From RUG11462 sp051877275 (lineage in GTDB: Bacteria > Bacillota > Clostridia > Oscillospirales > Acutalibacteraceae), in contig JBJEIS010000065.1 of NCBI GenBank assembly GCA_051877275.1, forward strand, positions 1 to 16,985: a stretch of DNA of 16,985 nucleotides. The letters are read 5' to 3'. How positions within the stretch are numbered: position 1 is the stretch's first letter; each line of letters opens with the position of its first letter. The notes beneath the pieces are model-generated. The model did no database searches, was not told where the DNA came from, and saw only the letters and a list, made by a program, of their open reading frames with translations. The position numbers and the translations under genes were made by a program. Below are positions 14,311 to 16,985 of the stretch, one piece after another.

Positions 14311-15177
14311 ATGGAAAATACGGTTGAACTGAACGAACAGCAGCTTAAAGCTTTGCAGAAAAAGAGCCTTCAGCTATTAATGAAGCTAAAAAGCTTTTGT
14401 GATGAACATTCGCTAAAAATGTTTGTTATCGGCGGCGGACTTATCGGTGCGGTAAGACACAAAGGCTTTATTCCCTGGGATGACGATTTGGATGTTTTTA
14501 TGTTCCGAAAGGATTATGAATGGCTTTGTGAAAACTTTAATCTGCTAAATGAATCGAGCGGTCTTTACTTTGAAAAAACCACAAAAGAGCATTACACCAG
14601 ACTTCAGATTGCTGCAGTTGTTGATGAAGAAACCACTTTTATAAAAGAGCGCCAAAAAGATTTAGATAATGTTCATCATGGTGTAAGAATAGATATTATT
14701 CCGCTTGACGGATGCCCGAAATCCGGCTTTAAAAGAAAAACACAAATTTTATGGGCGCTTATTTATTCAATGTTTATCGTAGGAGAACCTCATACAAGCA
14801 AGGGAAAGCTGTTGGAATTTATAAGCCGAGCAATGCTGCTTTTTTTCAGAACACCAAAATCGCGTTACAAGGTATGGCGGCTTGCCGAAAAGCGTATGAG
14901 CAGATTTAATATTGCAGATTGCGACTGTGTAACCGAGCTTTGCTCGTGGTATCAGTATATGGTTAATGAATATCCTAAAGAAATTTTTGAGGATACGGTT
15001 ATGCTTGATTTTGAAGATGAGCAGATTCCTGCACCGATTGGGTATGATAAATATTTAAAAACCGCTTTCGGTGATTATATGGAACTGCCGCCTGAGGAAG
15101 AACGTGTTGCAAAGCACGACGCTGTATTAATCGACCTTGAAAAAAGCTATAAAAACTATATCGGTGAAAATCAATGA
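14311..15177 (+). CDS. LicD family phosphotransferase
   Basis: A 288-residue LicD protein. LicD enzymes have a nucleotidyltransferase-type fold and transfer phosphocholine or similar phosphodiester-linked groups from a CDP-activated donor to cell-surface glycans and teichoic acids. The hallmark is GGGLIGAVRHKGFIPWDDDLDV (41-62, split here as GGGLIG, RHKGFIPW and DDDLDV), with D57-D59 and D61 as likely metal-binding residues. A second block, GVRIDIIPLDG, is also typical. A hydrophobic patch near 145-160 may associate with membrane. No other choline or teichoic acid genes are seen, so the group it transfers is unknown. The ribosome binding site is weak, and the start is coupled to the preceding stop. 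Confidence 0.9.
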   Translation: MENTVELNEQQLKALQKKSLQLLMKLKSFCDEHSLKMFVIGGGLIGAVRHKGFIPWDDDLDVFMFRKDYEWLCENFNLLNESSGLYFEKTTKEHYTRLQIAAVVDEETTFIKERQKDLDNVHHGVRIDIIPLDGCPKSGFKRKTQILWALIYSMFIVGEPHTSKGKLLEFISRAMLLFFRTPKSRYKVWRLAEKRMSRFNIADCDCVTELCSWYQYMVNEYPKEIFEDTVMLDFEDEQIPAPIGYDKYLKTAFGDYMELPPEEERVAKHDAVLIDLEKSYKNYIGENQ

Positions 15178-16025
15178 TAACCAAGGACACATTAGCGAGA
15201 TTTTGTTTGCTGAATGATATCAGCGGCGAGCCTGCATTGAAAGCCGAAGAGTTTTTTGATTTTGAAAGCACTTTTGAAGATAAAGATTTATCGGGCATTT
15301 TTGAGCTTTCGCTATGGGAGCTTGCTGACAGAGTTGATAAAGTGACTGCTGAAAAGATTTATTCGGCAGTAAAAATTGATTTTGCCGAAGTGCTGAAAAA
15401 CCTCGAGCATTTCGGAATAAATATTATAGGTAAAAACGATTTAAACTTTCCTAAAAAACTAACAGAAAAATTGAAAACGGAAGCACCGCAGTTTTTGTAT
15501 ACGGTCGGTGATACTTCATTTTTAAAATCTGCGTGCGCTGCGGTGGTCGGTTCAAGAGATTTATCGGAAAAATGCGAAAAGTTCGCTTATGATATAGGCG
15601 AAACCATTGCCAAAGAAAATAAAATTTTGATAAGCGGCGGCGCTAAAGGTGCTGATATAACCGCAACAAAAAGCGCTATAAAAAACGGCGGTAAAGTCGT
15701 TTGGTTTGCGGCAGTTCCTATGAGTCAAATGCTTAAAAGAAAAAATGTTTTTGATTGGCTAAAGCAGGAGAAGCTCTGCCTTTGTTCTGATTTTAATCCT
15801 TTCGGAGATTTTACAGGAGAAAAAGCGTTAAGAAGAAATAAATATATTTATGCACAGGCAGACACCGCTTTTGTATGTCAATGCAAAAGCAGAATTTCGG
15901 GAACATTTTCCGGAGCAAATTATTGTTTGAAAAATAATTTATCCGAGCTTTTTGTTTATAATAACGGAAGCGACGCGGAAAAATATTTAATAAATAACGG
16001 TGCAGTAGAGATAATTGACAGATAG
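15174..16025 (+). CDS. DprA-like SLOG-domain protein (divergent)
   Basis: A 283-residue relative of DNA-processing protein DprA, which loads RecA on incoming single-stranded DNA. The Rossmann/SLOG core is recognisable: a NFPKKL...PQFLYTVGD lead-in (91-113), VVGSRDLS (124-131), SGGAKGAD (154-161, where DprA usually has SGGARGID), RRNKYIYAQAD (220-230) and SGTFSGA (242-248). The second motif and the RN-containing helix differ from classical DprA, and there is no C-terminal winged-helix domain. It is not beside topA, the common partner of dprA, but overlaps licD as ATGA. It may be a DprA paralog with another ligand or role; DNA uptake function is not established. Confidence 0.78.
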   Translation: MITKDTLARFCLLNDISGEPALKAEEFFDFESTFEDKDLSGIFELSLWELADRVDKVTAEKIYSAVKIDFAEVLKNLEHFGINIIGKNDLNFPKKLTEKLKTEAPQFLYTVGDTSFLKSACAAVVGSRDLSEKCEKFAYDIGETIAKENKILISGGAKGADITATKSAIKNGGKVVWFAAVPMSQMLKRKNVFDWLKQEKLCLCSDFNPFGDFTGEKALRRNKYIYAQADTAFVCQCKSRISGTFSGANYCLKNNLSELFVYNNGSDAEKYLINNGAVEIIDR

Positions 16026-16043
16026 GCAATTAAATGTTATAAT
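16015..16043 (+). promoter_or_regulatory. Consensus sigma-A promoter of the second degV
   Basis: TTGACA (16015-16020) and TATAAT (16038-16043) are both perfect, spaced by 17 bases, with the TGn extension at 16035-16037. The -35 box lies within the last codons of the dprA-like gene. This is the best promoter in the window. Confidence 0.9.
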
Positions 16044-16077
16044 ACACCTATTATTTTAAATATCAGGAGGAAAAAAG

Positions 16078-16950
16078 ATGCTCAAAGTTGCGGTTATGAC
16101 TGACACAAACAGCGGAATTTTGCAAAATGAAGCAGATAAGTTGGGTATTGCTTTGTTACCGATGCCTTTTGTTATAAACGGTGAAAATTATTTAGAGGGT
16201 GTTAATTTAACTCATGATGAGTTTTATGAGCTGCTCGATCAGGATGCAGATGTATCTACTTCGCAGCCGGCGCCCGGTGACCTTTGCGATAAATGGGATG
16301 AGCTTTTAGAAAGCGGTTATGATGAAATTGTTTATATCCCTATGTCGAGCGGATTAAGTCAATCTTGTCAGACTGCTAAAACCTTTGCCTCGACAGACTA
16401 TGAGGGCAAGGTTTTCGTTGTAGACAATCAAAGAATTTCAGTAACTCAGCGTCAGTCTGTTATGGATGCATTAACCCTTGTAAAAGAGGGTAAAAGCGGC
16501 GCTGAGATTAAAGAGATTTTAGAGCGTGATAAGTTTGAATCAAGTATTTATATAACAGTTGATACTCTTAAATATTTGAAAAAAGGCGGTAGAATTACTG
16601 CTGCCGCAGCAGCGCTTGGAACAGTGCTTAATTTAAAGCCTGTATTACAGATTCAGGGTGAAAAGCTTGACGCTTATGCAAAAGTACGCGGTATGAAACA
16701 GGCACGTAGGACTATGATTGAAGCGATGAAAAAAGATGTTGAAACCAGATTTTTGCCGCTTGCAAAGAAGAAAAAGCTTGCAATTTCCATTGCTTATAGC
16801 TATGTAGACGAAGAAACCTTGCAGTCATGGATTGACGAAGTTAAGCAGGAATTTCCGACTTATGATATTTGCTGTAACGCATTATCGCTTTCTGTTGCCT
16901 GCCATATCGGTAAAGGCGCTTTAGCAGTAGCAGCCAGCATTATTGAATAG
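16078..16950 (+). CDS. DegV family fatty-acid-binding protein (second copy)
   Basis: A 290-residue DegV/FakB-type protein with the expected lipid-binding landmarks: MTDTNSG (7-13), STSQPAP (60-66), SSGLSQSC (90-97), YLKKGGRIT (166-174) and HIGKGA (276-281). The last replaces the HxGPGA pattern found in the first copy, so the two are diverged paralogs that may prefer different fatty acids. AGGAGG (16065-16070) is ideally spaced before the ATG, and the promoter is a full consensus, so strong constitutive expression is inferred. No terminator is visible before the window ends at 16985. Confidence 0.93.
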   Translation: MLKVAVMTDTNSGILQNEADKLGIALLPMPFVINGENYLEGVNLTHDEFYELLDQDADVSTSQPAPGDLCDKWDELLESGYDEIVYIPMSSGLSQSCQTAKTFASTDYEGKVFVVDNQRISVTQRQSVMDALTLVKEGKSGAEIKEILERDKFESSIYITVDTLKYLKKGGRITAAAAALGTVLNLKPVLQIQGEKLDAYAKVRGMKQARRTMIEAMKKDVETRFLPLAKKKKLAISIAYSYVDEETLQSWIDEVKQEFPTYDICCNALSLSVACHIGKGALAVAASIIE

Positions 16951-16985
16951 TTAATATAAGTTTAAAAAGACAGTGGAAAATTAAT

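Noticed and set aside
1..16985. CRISPR array, tRNA or rRNA genes, insertion sequences
   Set aside because: No regularly spaced repeats, no cloverleaf-like segment and no transposase-like protein were seen on either strand.

Overview
The window is AT-rich, low-GC chromosomal DNA from an anaerobic, probably spore-forming Clostridia member, most likely the Ruminococcaceae/Oscillospiraceae group. The evidence is a YpeB germination protein, two DegV proteins, DUF1836, DUF421-DUF4363 and DUF4250 proteins, an RqcH-type NFACT protein, Shine-Dalgarno sites of the AAGGAGG type and sigma-A promoters with TGn-extended -10 boxes. The species cannot be fixed from sequence alone. No tRNA, rRNA, CRISPR array, prophage or intact transposon is visible.

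Layout. 1-572 is mostly non-coding: a possible gene tail, a strong terminator, then a structured stretch with a 22-bp perfect palindrome and several inverted repeats. A DUF1836 regulator lies on the minus strand (573-1163) behind a structured 150-bp upstream region. A plus-strand cluster follows: hemolysin III/PAQR membrane protein, DegV fatty-acid-binding protein and a DUF1294 membrane protein, closed by a terminator at 3277-3306. Next is the DUF421-DUF4363 membrane pair. From about 4440 to 10350 a compact run encodes TrmK (tRNA m1A22 methyltransferase), a Nif3-like metalloprotein, RqcH (ribosome quality control), a 58-residue DUF4250 protein and a secreted GH24 lysozyme with an SH3 domain and six fibronectin-III-like repeats, ending in a terminator. 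fucO (iron alcohol dehydrogenase) is a single-gene unit whose promoter overlaps a Rex-like operator. It converges on minus-strand ypeB across a bidirectional terminator. Finally DUF1015, LicD and a DprA-like gene form an operon, followed by a second degV with its own consensus promoter.

Functional reading. The TrmK-Nif3-RqcH-DUF4250 block is a translation-related housekeeping cluster, with a wall hydrolase as its last gene. ypeB indicates spore germination. fucO suggests NADH-linked reduction of lactaldehyde or another aldehyde during fermentation, and the operator-like site is what redox control by Rex would require.

I found no gene set that clearly amounts to a new biological system. The most interesting leads are the Rex-like site at fucO, the translationally coupled LicD (nucleotidyltransferase fold) and DprA-like (SLOG fold) pair, the palindromic region at 240-462, the structured and possibly leaderless start of the DUF1836 gene, and the link of DUF4250 to rqcH.
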